Below are positions 16,632 through 24,316 of a DNA stretch of 64,000 bases, piece after piece. Numbering within the stretch: position 1 is the first letter of the stretch; the number at the start of each line of letters is the position of its first letter. The position numbers were made by a program, and so were the translations under genes. The DNA lies in contig JBEBHP010000001.1 in NCBI GenBank assembly GCA_040080835.1, forward strand, positions 1-64,000. The letters are read 5' to 3'. The DNA comes from SZUA-430 sp040080835 (GTDB lineage: Bacteria > Pseudomonadota > Alphaproteobacteria > Micropepsales > Micropepsaceae). The notes below the pieces were generated by a model. That model saw only the letters and a list, made by a program, of their open reading frames with translations, made no database searches and was not told the origin of the DNA.

Positions 16632-17906
16632 ATGGCTGACCTCGTTGTACTCGGCGCAGGACTGGGAGGCGTCCTGATGGCCTATGAACTCAAGCTCCAA
16701 CTAAGGCCAGAGGACAACCTCACGGTTATTGGACAATTCTCGAAGTACCATTTTGTTCCCTCAAACCCGTGGGTCGCTGTGGATTGGCGCAAACGTGAGG
16801 CGATCGAAGTGGACCTTGAGCCTGTGTTTGCACGTCATGGAACAAGATTTGTGACGTGCGGCGCATCACGCGTGCACCCAGCCGAAAACCGCATCGACCT
16901 AGCTGACGGCACATCCGTGTCCTATGACTATCTTGTGATCGCGACGGGCCCCGATCTGGCGTTTGACGAAGTTCCAGGCTTAGGCCCCAAGTTCCACACG
17001 CAGTCTGTCTGTCACGTGGATCACGCAGAACAGGCAAAACTGAACTTCGAAAAGCTGATCGCATCACCTGGTCCTGTGATCGTGGGCGCCGCCGCAGGCG
17101 CTTCCTGCTACGGGCCCGCTTATGAATATGCGCTGATCCTCGACACAGAACTGAGGCGCCGCAAGTTGCGTGACCGCGTTCCGATAACCTTTGTCACACC
17201 AGAGCCCTATATCGGCCACTTGGGTCTTGACGGTGTCGGCGACACCAAGTCGATGCTGGAATCCGAATTTCGCAACCGCCACATCAAGTGGATCTGCAAT
17301 GCCCGGGTCGACAGCGCAACGGAAGATCTCATGACCGTGACCGAGGTCAATGACGACGGAAGTGCCAAGGCAAAGCACGAACTGCCATTCCGCTACGCCA
17401 TGATCCTGCCGGCGTTCCGTGGCGTCCCTGCCATTTTCGGCGTGGACAAACTCGTGAACCCGCGAGGCTTCGTCCTGGCGGACAAGACCCAGCGCAACCC
17501 GACGTTCCCGAACGTGTTTTCCATCGGCGTCTGTGTCGCAATTCCCCCCGTCGGCAAGACGCCACTCCCTGTGGGCGTGCCGAAAACAGGGTTCATGATC
17601 GAGTCGATGGTAACTTCGACCGCGATGAACATCGGCGCCCTACTGCGGGGAAAGCCGGCGACTGTCGAACCAACATGGAATGCAGTTTGCCTGGCGGATT
17701 TCGGAGACGGAGGCGTGGCCTTCGTCGCACAACCCCAGATCGCGCCACGCAACGTGAACTGGTCGTCGAAGGGAACCTGGGTGCACTACGCCAAGATTGC
17801 CTTCGAGAAATTCTTTTTGCACAAGCTTCGCAGCGGTGTAAGCGAACCCTTCTACGAAAAGTTCCTGCTGGAGTTCCTCGGCATCAACAAGGTCAAGCCC
17901 TCATGA
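16632..17906 (+). CDS. sqr: Sulfide:quinone oxidoreductase-type flavoprotein
   Basis: 424 residues. The FAD-binding start VLGAGLGGVLMAYEL, the YDYLVIATGP motif and GNxFSIG-like NVFSIGVCVAIPPVGKTPLP place it in the NDH-2/SQR/FCSD superfamily. Cys159 in GAAAGASCYGPAYEYA and Cys301 match the disulfide positions of SQR enzymes. The enzyme oxidises sulfide to sulfane sulfur and passes electrons to membrane quinone; the aromatic, basic C-terminus (about 380-424) suits peripheral membrane binding. No signal peptide is present, as expected for SQR. It heads an operon with thioredoxin (four-base overlap) under the 16541 operator. Confidence 0.85.
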   Translation: MADLVVLGAGLGGVLMAYELKLQLRPEDNLTVIGQFSKYHFVPSNPWVAVDWRKREAIEVDLEPVFARHGTRFVTCGASRVHPAENRIDLADGTSVSYDYLVIATGPDLAFDEVPGLGPKFHTQSVCHVDHAEQAKLNFEKLIASPGPVIVGAAAGASCYGPAYEYALILDTELRRRKLRDRVPITFVTPEPYIGHLGLDGVGDTKSMLESEFRNRHIKWICNARVDSATEDLMTVTEVNDDGSAKAKHELPFRYAMILPAFRGVPAIFGVDKLVNPRGFVLADKTQRNPTFPNVFSIGVCVAIPPVGKTPLPVGVPKTGFMIESMVTSTAMNIGALLRGKPATVEPTWNAVCLADFGDGGVAFVAQPQIAPRNVNWSSKGTWVHYAKIAFEKFFLHKLRSGVSEPFYEKFLLEFLGINKVKPS

Positions 17907-18364
17907 ACATGCGCGCGCTTCAGAAACTTCGGATCGTTTGCTCTGCCTGCGGTACCGTAAACGGCACAGATCCAATGCGAGACCAGTTGGTCGCTCGCTG
18001 CGGAAGCTGCGCCGCGCCCTTGTTCTCTGGCAAACCCCTCGACATTCAGGCGCAAAACTTCGATCTGCAAACGAGCAAGAGCGACATTCCGGTCCTCGTG
18101 GACGTCTGGGCTCCCTGGTGCGGGCCTTGCCGCGCGATGGCTCCAGCATTCACCGAGGCTGCAAAGCAACTGGAACCAGCTGTACGTCTCGTCAAACTGA
18201 ACGCAGACGAGGCGCAAGACATATGTTCGCGTTACGCGATCCGGGGGATCCCTGCCCTGCTGTTGTTTCACCGCGGCACATTGATCAACCAGACTGCCGG
18301 AGCTATGGACACACGGCGTCTCATCACTTGGACCCGCAATTCACTTTCCAACCTGAAGGAGTAG
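17903..18364 (+). CDS. trxC: Thioredoxin 2 (TrxC type)
   Basis: 153 residues. An N-terminal zinc-ribbon with CSAC (13-16) and CGSC (33-36) precedes a thioredoxin domain with active site WCGPC at 72-76, which is the TrxC pattern. It reduces disulfides and persulfides in the cytoplasm. Its ATG overlaps the SQR stop by four bases. In this setting it may reduce persulfide products of SQR or reset the two-cysteine sensor. Confidence 0.9.
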   Translation: MNMRALQKLRIVCSACGTVNGTDPMRDQLVARCGSCAAPLFSGKPLDIQAQNFDLQTSKSDIPVLVDVWAPWCGPCRAMAPAFTEAAKQLEPAVRLVKLNADEAQDICSRYAIRGIPALLLFHRGTLINQTAGAMDTRRLITWTRNSLSNLKE

Positions 18365-18368
18365 AACA

Positions 18369-18572
18369 ATGACCATCGATAAAGCAGTACTGGCGTTTGC
18401 AGGATTCATGGTCCTGCTGTCACTGTTGCTGACCCAATTCGTAAGCCCCTGGTGGCTCCTGCTCACAGTCTTCGTCGGACTGAACCTGATGCAGTCGTCT
18501 CTCACCGGCTTGTGCCCCGCGGCCATGGTGTTCCGCATGCTGGGTCTGAAGCCCGGCATTGCCTTCAAGTGA
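18369..18572 (+). CDS. DUF2892 (YgaP-like) inner-membrane protein
   Basis: 67 residues with two hydrophobic helices (about 6-25 and 29-45) and the family ending NLMQSSLTGLCPAAMVFRML. The G-x-CP motif is typical of DUF2892, which in YgaP is joined to a rhodanese domain. It starts four bases after trxC behind GAAGGAG. A role in moving sulfur or thiocyanate-like species at the membrane is suspected for the family but not shown here. Confidence 0.85.
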   Translation: MTIDKAVLAFAGFMVLLSLLLTQFVSPWWLLLTVFVGLNLMQSSLTGLCPAAMVFRMLGLKPGIAFK

Positions 18573-18581
18573 ATTGAAGGA

Positions 18582-19358
18582 ATGTGCGAACTGTTCGCCG
18601 TCAGTGCCAGCGGTCCTTTTGATGCTGGGCGATACCTTTCAGTCTTTGCGCAGCGCGGGGGACGGACAGCGCATCACAAGGATGGTTGGGGCGTTGCGAT
18701 ACGAGAAGGCAACGGCTTTGAGCTGAAGCGCGAAACGGGGCCGGCCTGTGACAGCGGCATCATGGCGTCACTCGTGCGTTGCGCCACCAACGTGGACTTG
18801 TTGCTCGCCCATGTGAGGCTGGCAATAACGGGAAGCGTCGCTCTGAAGAACACGCAACCCTTTGTCCGCGAAATCCGAACCAAGCCGGTGGCGTTTGCGC
18901 ACAATGGCTTTCTGAAAGACTACAAGCCTCTGTCGACGACCACAGGGATGCACAATCAACCGCTCGGCGACACCGACTCCGAGCGAGCGTTTTGTGACTT
19001 CATTGACTACTGCGGGGATATGCTGGGCAACCGCATGACGATGGAAACTTTTGCCACTTTTTCCTGTCATGCAAGGCAATTCGGACCATCAAACTTCATA
19101 ACTGCGTCTGGAAGCATGGTCTTCGCACACGCACATCGCAGGACGCAGGACAACGGGCGCATCGAGCCTCCCGGACTGTGGTTGCTGGAACGCGGCAATT
19201 CACGACGTTGGAAAGCCATGGCCGGCTCGCAGATTCAAACTCGCGTTGTGTTGATTGCCAGCGTCCCGCTGACCGACGAGAACTGGGAGCGTCTTGAACA
19301 GGGGACCGTTCTTGAGATTAACCGCGGTTCCGTCACTCAACGCTCAGTTTACTCTTGA
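18582..19358 (+). CDS. Class II glutamine amidotransferase domain protein
   Basis: 258 residues starting MCELFAVSAS. Cys2 is the N-terminal nucleophile after Met removal, and GGRTAHHKDGWGVAI, LLLAHVRLAIT and FAHNGFL complete the GATase_6 / YafJ-like active site. The family hydrolyses glutamine or gamma-glutamyl bonds; no synthase partner domain is fused here, so the substrate is unknown. It follows DUF2892 closely with a good ribosome site (GAAGGA) and probably belongs to the same operon. EgtC, which acts in ergothioneine synthesis, is a relative, which would fit a sulfur theme but is not established. Confidence 0.82.
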   Translation: MCELFAVSASGPFDAGRYLSVFAQRGGRTAHHKDGWGVAIREGNGFELKRETGPACDSGIMASLVRCATNVDLLLAHVRLAITGSVALKNTQPFVREIRTKPVAFAHNGFLKDYKPLSTTTGMHNQPLGDTDSERAFCDFIDYCGDMLGNRMTMETFATFSCHARQFGPSNFITASGSMVFAHAHRRTQDNGRIEPPGLWLLERGNSRRWKAMAGSQIQTRVVLIASVPLTDENWERLEQGTVLEINRGSVTQRSVYS

Positions 19359-19502
19359 GCGAGCGATCGCTATCCCAACCGCAACTCTCAGGATCTGAAG
19401 ACCCGCAGTTAGACCGAGCGAAACTTGCAGTTTGATTGCAAGCGCTCCGTTGATTTGCATTCCCGTTTTGAGCGGCGGCGACTTGCTCAAGGTACACAAG
19501 CC

Positions 19503-20382
19503 ATGCTGGTGATCCCATTCCCAACCATAGACCCTGTTCTCCTGCACGTCGGTCCCGTTCAAATTAGATGGTATGGTTTGACCTATGCCTTGGAATACTG
19601 CTCTGCTGGCGATACGTGCTCCACCTGATAGGCAGGAAAGACCTCTGGAATGAACCTTTACATGATCGCAATTCCCCTATTACCGCGGCAAATGTCAGCG
19701 ACCTCCTGATATGGGCCATGATTGGAGTGGTTGCAGGCGAACGCAGTGGCTATATCATGTTTTATGGTCTGGTTAATCAGGCCGATTACTACCTCACTGA
19801 ACCTTGGCGAATGGTGGCTGCCTGGCAGGGAGGCATGTCCTTTCATGGCGGCATGATTGGTGTGTCGATTGCTATTGTCGTGTTTGCGGGCAAACGCGGT
19901 ATCAACATGTTTGCTCTTGGCGATCTCGTGGCGGCTGCAACGCCAATCGGCCTCTTTTTTGGCAGGTTGGCCAACTTCAACAACGGAGAATTGTGGGGCA
20001 AGGCAAGCACTGTGCCATGGGCTATGTTATTTCCAGATCCTAATGCAGGCATGGTGCCTCGCCATCCAGTCAGCTTTACGAAGCAGGATTGGAAGGAATC
20101 CTTCTGTTCGCCGTTTTGAACCTCGCCATTTTTCGGCTTCGTGTTCTTGAAAAGCCGGGCGTAACGGTTGCGTTGTTCTTGCTCGGGTAAGGCGTAGTGC
20201 GTTCAATTGCCGAGGTGTTCCGGGATTCGGATGCATGGCTGATATCGTCTCAAAGTGGCTTCACCATGGGAAAGGCACTATCGCTTGCGATGTGTGCGGC
20301 AGGCGCCTTCCTTATGTGGCTTGCCCTGCACCGAGACACACTGCAGTCTCGTGCAAAGTCAAAGCGGCCAATTGGAAGGTGA
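19503..20382 (+). pseudogene. lgt: lgt, prolipoprotein diacylglyceryl transferase, broken
   Basis: The Lgt protein can be followed through three frames: PFPTIDPVLLHVGPVQIRWY and GLTYAL, then ILLCWRYVLHLIGRK through MSFHGGMIG, FFGRLANFNNGELWG and VPRHP, then QLYEAGLEGILLFAVLNLAI to the end. The lesions are one missing G at about 19592 (GGG to GG), one missing C at about 20066 (CCC to CC) and an in-frame TAA at 20188-20190 where GYG is expected. Lgt is normally essential, so an intact copy must exist elsewhere, or some lesions are sequencing errors. All catalytic-region motifs are otherwise conserved. Confidence 0.9.
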
Positions 20383-20432
20383 TGGATGAAGAGTTCTGTA
20401 TTGCTCCCTGAGCACGGCGCGAACGCCCCACT

Positions 20433-21095
20433 GTGGAATGGAGAACTGGTTTGAACAGAAATTCTATCGGGCCTGCAAGCACGCCGATCAGCAAGTTGTG
20501 TTTGGCAACCTCGCTGTGCATCACAATGTCACTGACATCGAATGTGCAGGCGGACCGGCTTCGAACGTTCGAATTTGAAAACTTCAAAGGCAAGGACACA
20601 CTCTACACTCAGCCCCTGCAGAGCTTGCGTCAAGACGATAGAAATACCCAACATGTAGGCAGCTTGAAAGTGCTGTCGGGCCGTTGGCTGCTTTGTGGCT
20701 CTTCAGACTACACCGGTGATTGTCTTTGGGCATCCCGCGACCTTGCGTCGTTGGCCGCGACGGGCTTCAAAACTGACGTAGGGTCGCTTAGATCAGAAAC
20801 TGTACCAACCATAATGCGACAATGGGGAGACCGGGGTCCTGCCTCGCGTAGGTCTCTTGTCCTGTTTGGCCACGCAAACTACGAGGGTAGCTGGATCCCT
20901 GTAAGAGACAGCACGCTCGACTTCTCCGCCGCGCACATTGAACTTCATCCCGGTTCGATTGTTCTGACGTCCGGAATTTGGCGCGTTTGCACGCAAACAA
21001 ACTACAAAGGCAGATGTCTCTGGCTTACTGGCAGCGCTTGGGACTTAAACGAAATATTCGGATCAGAAATTCGGTCTGCTGAACGTATGCAGTAG
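20433..21095 (+). CDS. Secreted beta/gamma-crystallin-fold protein
   Basis: Up to 220 residues from a GTG start; a later TTG or ATG could be used. A signal-like segment ends near NVQADR (about residue 42). The mature part holds repeats of the crystallin Greek-key pattern: LLCGSSDYTGDCLWASRDL, VLFGHANYEGSWIPVRDST and RVCTQTNYKGRCLWLTGS, each with the Tyr/Trp corner and a G. Bacterial proteins of this family are often calcium-binding and secreted. It sits directly against IS copy C at 21097. Confidence 0.75.
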   Translation: MEWRTGLNRNSIGPASTPISKLCLATSLCITMSLTSNVQADRLRTFEFENFKGKDTLYTQPLQSLRQDDRNTQHVGSLKVLSGRWLLCGSSDYTGDCLWASRDLASLAATGFKTDVGSLRSETVPTIMRQWGDRGPASRRSLVLFGHANYEGSWIPVRDSTLDFSAAHIELHPGSIVLTSGIWRVCTQTNYKGRCLWLTGSAWDLNEIFGSEIRSAERMQ

Positions 21096-21096
21096 G

Positions 21097-21840
21097 TGTG
21101 GCTACCAAATATTAGATTCTTGCGCAGGGCGATCAATCTCGCACTATCCAGAAACTCGATTGAAGTTGCAGCGTTGCGAACTCCGCCGGATTTCGACATC
21201 AATGATGCGCGAGTTTGACCGCCGGTCATTTCATTCTTCGCTGCGCCGCCGTTCCCTCCATGCTGCTCTTACTCGCCAATGTCTTTCTCACGATCGGCGA
21301 TCTATTCACCGTTCCAACCATCAACTATCGAGAACTTTACGCCTTCGTGGTTGTTGAATTGAATCGCCGGCACTTGGCTTTCGTAACTGCGACCTCCCAC
21401 CCGACGGCAACGTGGTTGGCCCAGCAGATCAACGAAGCCTTCCCGTGGGACTCGGCACCCCGGTTCCTGATCCGTAACAACGACGCAAAATTCGGCCACG
21501 CATTCAAAAGGCGCGTTGAAGCATGCGGAATTCGTGACCGACCCATTGCGCCTCAAAGCCCTTGGCAGAACGGATATGCAGAACGCGTCATAGGATCGAT
21601 ACGGCGCGAATGCCTGGATCACGTTGTTGTCTGGAATGACGCTCATCTGCGGGCGCTCCTATCCGACTATGCCGACTACTACAACGCGAGTCGCACCCAT
21701 CTTGCCCTAGAAAAAGATATCCCGGACACGCGCCCAGTGTTTCGGGTCGGCAAAATTGTCCCCCTGCCCATCCTTGGCGGCCTGCACCATCTTTACGAAA
21801 GATGCCCCGCTGCGTAAGAATCTAGTATTCGGTAGGGACA
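21097..21840 (+). mobile_element. IS481-like element copy C, internally deleted
   Basis: Both ends are well preserved: left TGTGGCTACCAAATATTAG, right AGTATTCGGTAGGGACA. The length is 744 bp against about 1215 bp for the intact copy. The missing segment joins the early GGCGATCT(C)TTC to the later ATCGATCTCTTCAC, two short direct repeats, so a slip or recombination event probably removed it. Because the ends survive it could still be mobilised by transposase from the intact copy. Confidence 0.9.
21260..21817 (+). pseudogene. Shortened IS481-like transposase, in-frame fusion
   Basis: About 185 residues in one open frame: MLLLLANVFLTIGDLF fused to TVPTINYRELYAFVVVEL and on through IRNNDAKFGHAFKRRVEACG and NGYAERVIGSIRRECLDH. 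The deletion removed the helix-turn-helix/DNA-binding part but kept the whole catalytic core, including the first Asp (now in GDLFTVP), a second acidic site (IRNND) and Glu in YAERVIG. It may be stable but cannot bind ends normally. An inhibitor-like role is possible. Confidence 0.75.
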
Positions 21841-22143
21841 GGTGTTGCGTTCCGCGCAAAGCTCTCCGATCACATCACACAGGACTTCCATCTTGCGGCG
21901 CATTGACAAATCGCTGCATTTTGTCGTTGCAAGATTTCTGAAGACGTCTGCCCTAGCCTTGGCATTTTGCAAATTCAAAAGTATTGCGATACCGGCGTTG
22001 TGGTCCAATCCTGCCAATCGACAAATAGCAGCCCTTATTTCTCAGTCCATGTAAGCATGCTGCACCATCACCAAACCAATCGCGGGCAAAAACTCGTCCG
22101 GCACATTGAGTTGAGCCGCATGCGTGAATTTGTAGTCAGCCAT
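21841..22143 (-). pseudogene. Truncated hypothetical gene beside IS copy C
   Basis: A frame from the ATG at 22143 reads MADYKFTHAAQLNVPDEFLP and AIGLVMVQHAYMD, hits TGA, and continues in the same frame as EIRAAICRLAGLDHNAGIAI and NAKARADVFRNLA to CAERNT. At that point it is cut by the right end of the IS at 21840/21841. The residues after the stop look like an ordinary helical protein. The gene therefore carries a nonsense mutation and has lost its 3' end. I recognise no family. Confidence 0.45.
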
Positions 22144-22279
22144 GAAATCAACGATAAGTGATTCTCGGCGTTGCCGCGACACCGCACTCAATACACACAA
22201 CAATACTCATGGCTCATAGGTTGGACGCGAGTTGTGTCACAGCACCCATATCGAAGCGTTCAGCCGGGCCTGGATCGGC

Positions 22280-22435
22280 GCCCATACGCCGTTCGCCGCG
22301 CCTGCCCACGCTCCAGATATCAAGCAAGCCGTCATGGAAGGGCGCCGTCCCCGTGAACTTGACCCCTTAAAAGCATACCCAAACCAGACCGCCAAAATGC
22401 TGCGCGACGCAGCGGGCAATGCCAAGGTTAGCTGA
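22280..22435 (+). pseudogene. Serine-recombinase C-terminal remnant
   Basis: The frame ends HAPDIKQAVMEGRRPRELDP, LKAYPNQT... and TGA at 22433-22435. This resembles the last part of the intact recombinase at 34.1 kb (LAPDIQKAILQGRQPANLSL). The following 200 bases also resemble the DNA after that recombinase, down to GAATGG..CTGGTTG at about 22628-22640. It looks like the scar of an older related element. Confidence 0.5.
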
Positions 22436-23155
22436 CTGATCCACCCAGTCCGTGCCAGAAGTCGTTAACGCGAAAATGGACCTACCATCGCCTGCCGCGG
22501 AGCACAGGCCGCAATTCGGGCCCCTTTCACCGCAGGACCACCGCCCCATGGCTCACGCCAGACTCCAAAAACGCCGCAGACTGCCGCGCTTTTCTGCGAT
22601 TTGATAGGCCCAGAGCATGGTGTGAAAGAATGGCTGGTTGTGTGTGCAGTGACGACCTCTGGTAGCTCAGCGCGTTATCAGGGACGTTTTCCCTGATAAC
22701 CGGCAATTTACAGCGTATTTCGATTGAAAGGGGACGCTTCAGGTCTGCAAAGATCCGGATTCCGGCAGCAGTCTGCGGATTCCTCGCCGAATTCCCTAAA
22801 TCCGGAACAGGGAACGATCAGGACCCCTAACAGGCAACGAATGGGCGCGAAGAGCGAATTTGAAAGCGCCGTATCGATGCGGCTTTGTTCACGAACAGAC
22901 TGGCGTGATCTCTCTTCCTGGATGGGCCGGTTCACCGGAGGACTTTGACAGTGCCCATGCAAGAAAATACCAACCGTGAATGGACTTCGAAGCCTTTCAA
23001 AAGCAGCAACACCTGCTCCGACATTTTCCTAATCAAATCTCCTCAGCCGCAGTCACGGCGGGTTGTCAAATTTAGTCCGGTTGCCGGGATGTTTTTCCAT
23101 TGATCTGGAGATATAATCGGCCCTTGTAGGCTTCACAGAAAATTCTGGAGTTGCA
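22436..23155. other. 720-base stretch without a recognisable gene
   Basis: The first 200 bases resemble the non-coding DNA downstream of the intact recombinase (34228-34423). After that come the strong hairpin at 22674-22700 and a run of short open frames with no family resemblance, none with a convincing ribosome site. A possible promoter (-10 TATAAT at about 23112) lies at the right side before the small gene at 23156. Confidence 0.5.
22674..22700. repeat. Perfect 11-bp stem hairpin
   Basis: GTTATCAGGGA, loop CGTTT, TCCCTGATAAC. It is not followed by a T run, so it is not a standard terminator. It lies just past the scar of the old recombinase element and may be part of an attachment or dispersed repeat sequence. 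Confidence 0.7.
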
Positions 23156-23437
23156 ATGTCTTCCCGCAAAACTTTGAAGGAACCGGACCCCGTCATTGTC
23201 GACTCTGTACATTCCTGCATGTACCAGCGGGACGGCATCACTGTTGAAGTGTCGATCATTCGCCTGGGAAATGAAACTGAATGGTCACTTGAAGTCATCG
23301 ACGAAGCCGGCACGTCAACAGTCTGGGATGATACATTCGAATCCGAGACTGCTGCGTGGACCGCATTTATCAAAGTGATCGACGAAGAAGGACTTGCGGC
23401 ACTTGTCGCGCCTGTCGAACCTCGGTTACTGCACTAA
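23156..23437 (+). CDS. Small conserved-looking hypothetical protein
   Basis: 93 residues, acidic (calculated by eye from many D/E), no signal or membrane segment. It reads MSSRKTLKEPDPVIVDSVHS, then YQRDGITVEVSIIRLGNE and WSLEVIDEAGTSTVWDDTFE, a pattern of alternating strands that suggests a small beta-rich fold. A TATAAT -10 at about 23112 and a CTGGAG ribosome site precede the ATG. Function unknown; not recognised. Confidence 0.6.
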   Translation: MSSRKTLKEPDPVIVDSVHSCMYQRDGITVEVSIIRLGNETEWSLEVIDEAGTSTVWDDTFESETAAWTAFIKVIDEEGLAALVAPVEPRLLH

Positions 23438-23679
23438 GCTCGCCTTTGGGAATAATATTCAAGCTTCACAACGTCGAACACTCACCATCCTTCACGACGC
23501 GCTCAAGCGAATAATCCACGACCGCTCCGTGAACAACACCGACGGCCTTTGCCCCCCAAATCGGTCAAAATCGTGTTCACACCAGAGCCAGCAACTCGAA
23601 CTGGCACTAACCTAGCGCTTAACTCAAATTAAATTGCTCCCACCATCCACAAGGCAGCTCGCTCAATCAGGGTGCGGTG

Positions 23680-24192
23680 ATGAAATTCGGCGTTGGAACC
23701 ATTCAGTCATTCAATTCTCTAACCGGAGACGGACAACTCATAGCTCACAACGGTCAGCTCGCCACACTCAACCAAGAGGTTGCCAAGCGCTTTGGCATCG
23801 CTCCGGAAGATGTCGGCCGCCGTGTTTCCTTCCAGGCCAACGACGGCCGCCATGTGCTTCAGATCGAACGCCTGCAGTTCCTCCGCAATGCACCGGACCA
23901 AGCATCTCAGTGGCCGGCCTTTGGAGACTTGGTGCGGGTGATTTGCACGGTCTCGCATTGCAACCCGGACTCCCCGCTCCGCTACCTTTGGCATCCGAAT
24001 ATTGATCGCGAAATTCTGGTTCGGCCCAAACGCGATAAACGCCGCGATCTGAGAACGGGTGACAAGGTCATTGCAGAAGTCATACGCTGGAACAAAGGGC
24101 TTCTTGCAATTCGAGCAGTGAGGTTGCCAAAAGATTATCTGTCCAAGACAGCAGAGCATGCGCATCTGCTGTCGAAAGCACCGTGCGCTTGA
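23680..24192 (+). CDS. Cold-shock-domain-like protein
   Basis: 170 residues starting MKFGVGTIQSFNSLTGDGQL, which recalls the first two strands of cold-shock domains (G.I..FN...G.G.I), and VGRRVSFQANDGRHVLQIER fits the closing strands. The usual FGFI/VFVH RNA-binding aromatics are not conserved. A second OB-like half follows: FGDLVRVICTVSHCNPDSP to RTGDKVIAEVIRWNKGLLAI. A nucleic-acid-binding role is plausible but weakly supported. It stands alone, downstream of a small gene and convergent with the TPR gene. Confidence 0.55.
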   Translation: MKFGVGTIQSFNSLTGDGQLIAHNGQLATLNQEVAKRFGIAPEDVGRRVSFQANDGRHVLQIERLQFLRNAPDQASQWPAFGDLVRVICTVSHCNPDSPLRYLWHPNIDREILVRPKRDKRRDLRTGDKVIAEVIRWNKGLLAIRAVRLPKDYLSKTAEHAHLLSKAPCA

Positions 24193-24316
24193 AAACTCGA
24201 AGACATCTCGTGTAACCTGAGATGGCGCTCAACTGTCACGTGGGCACGCCAGCTATGCGGACTTATGGATGGATCGCGCTGCTCCCATCGCATGACATGA
24301 CACTGCTTAGAAAGCT

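Noticed and set aside
22660..22680. tRNA-like start (GGTAGCTCAG)
   Set aside because: No acceptor or T-arm partner found; the following bases form the hairpin instead.
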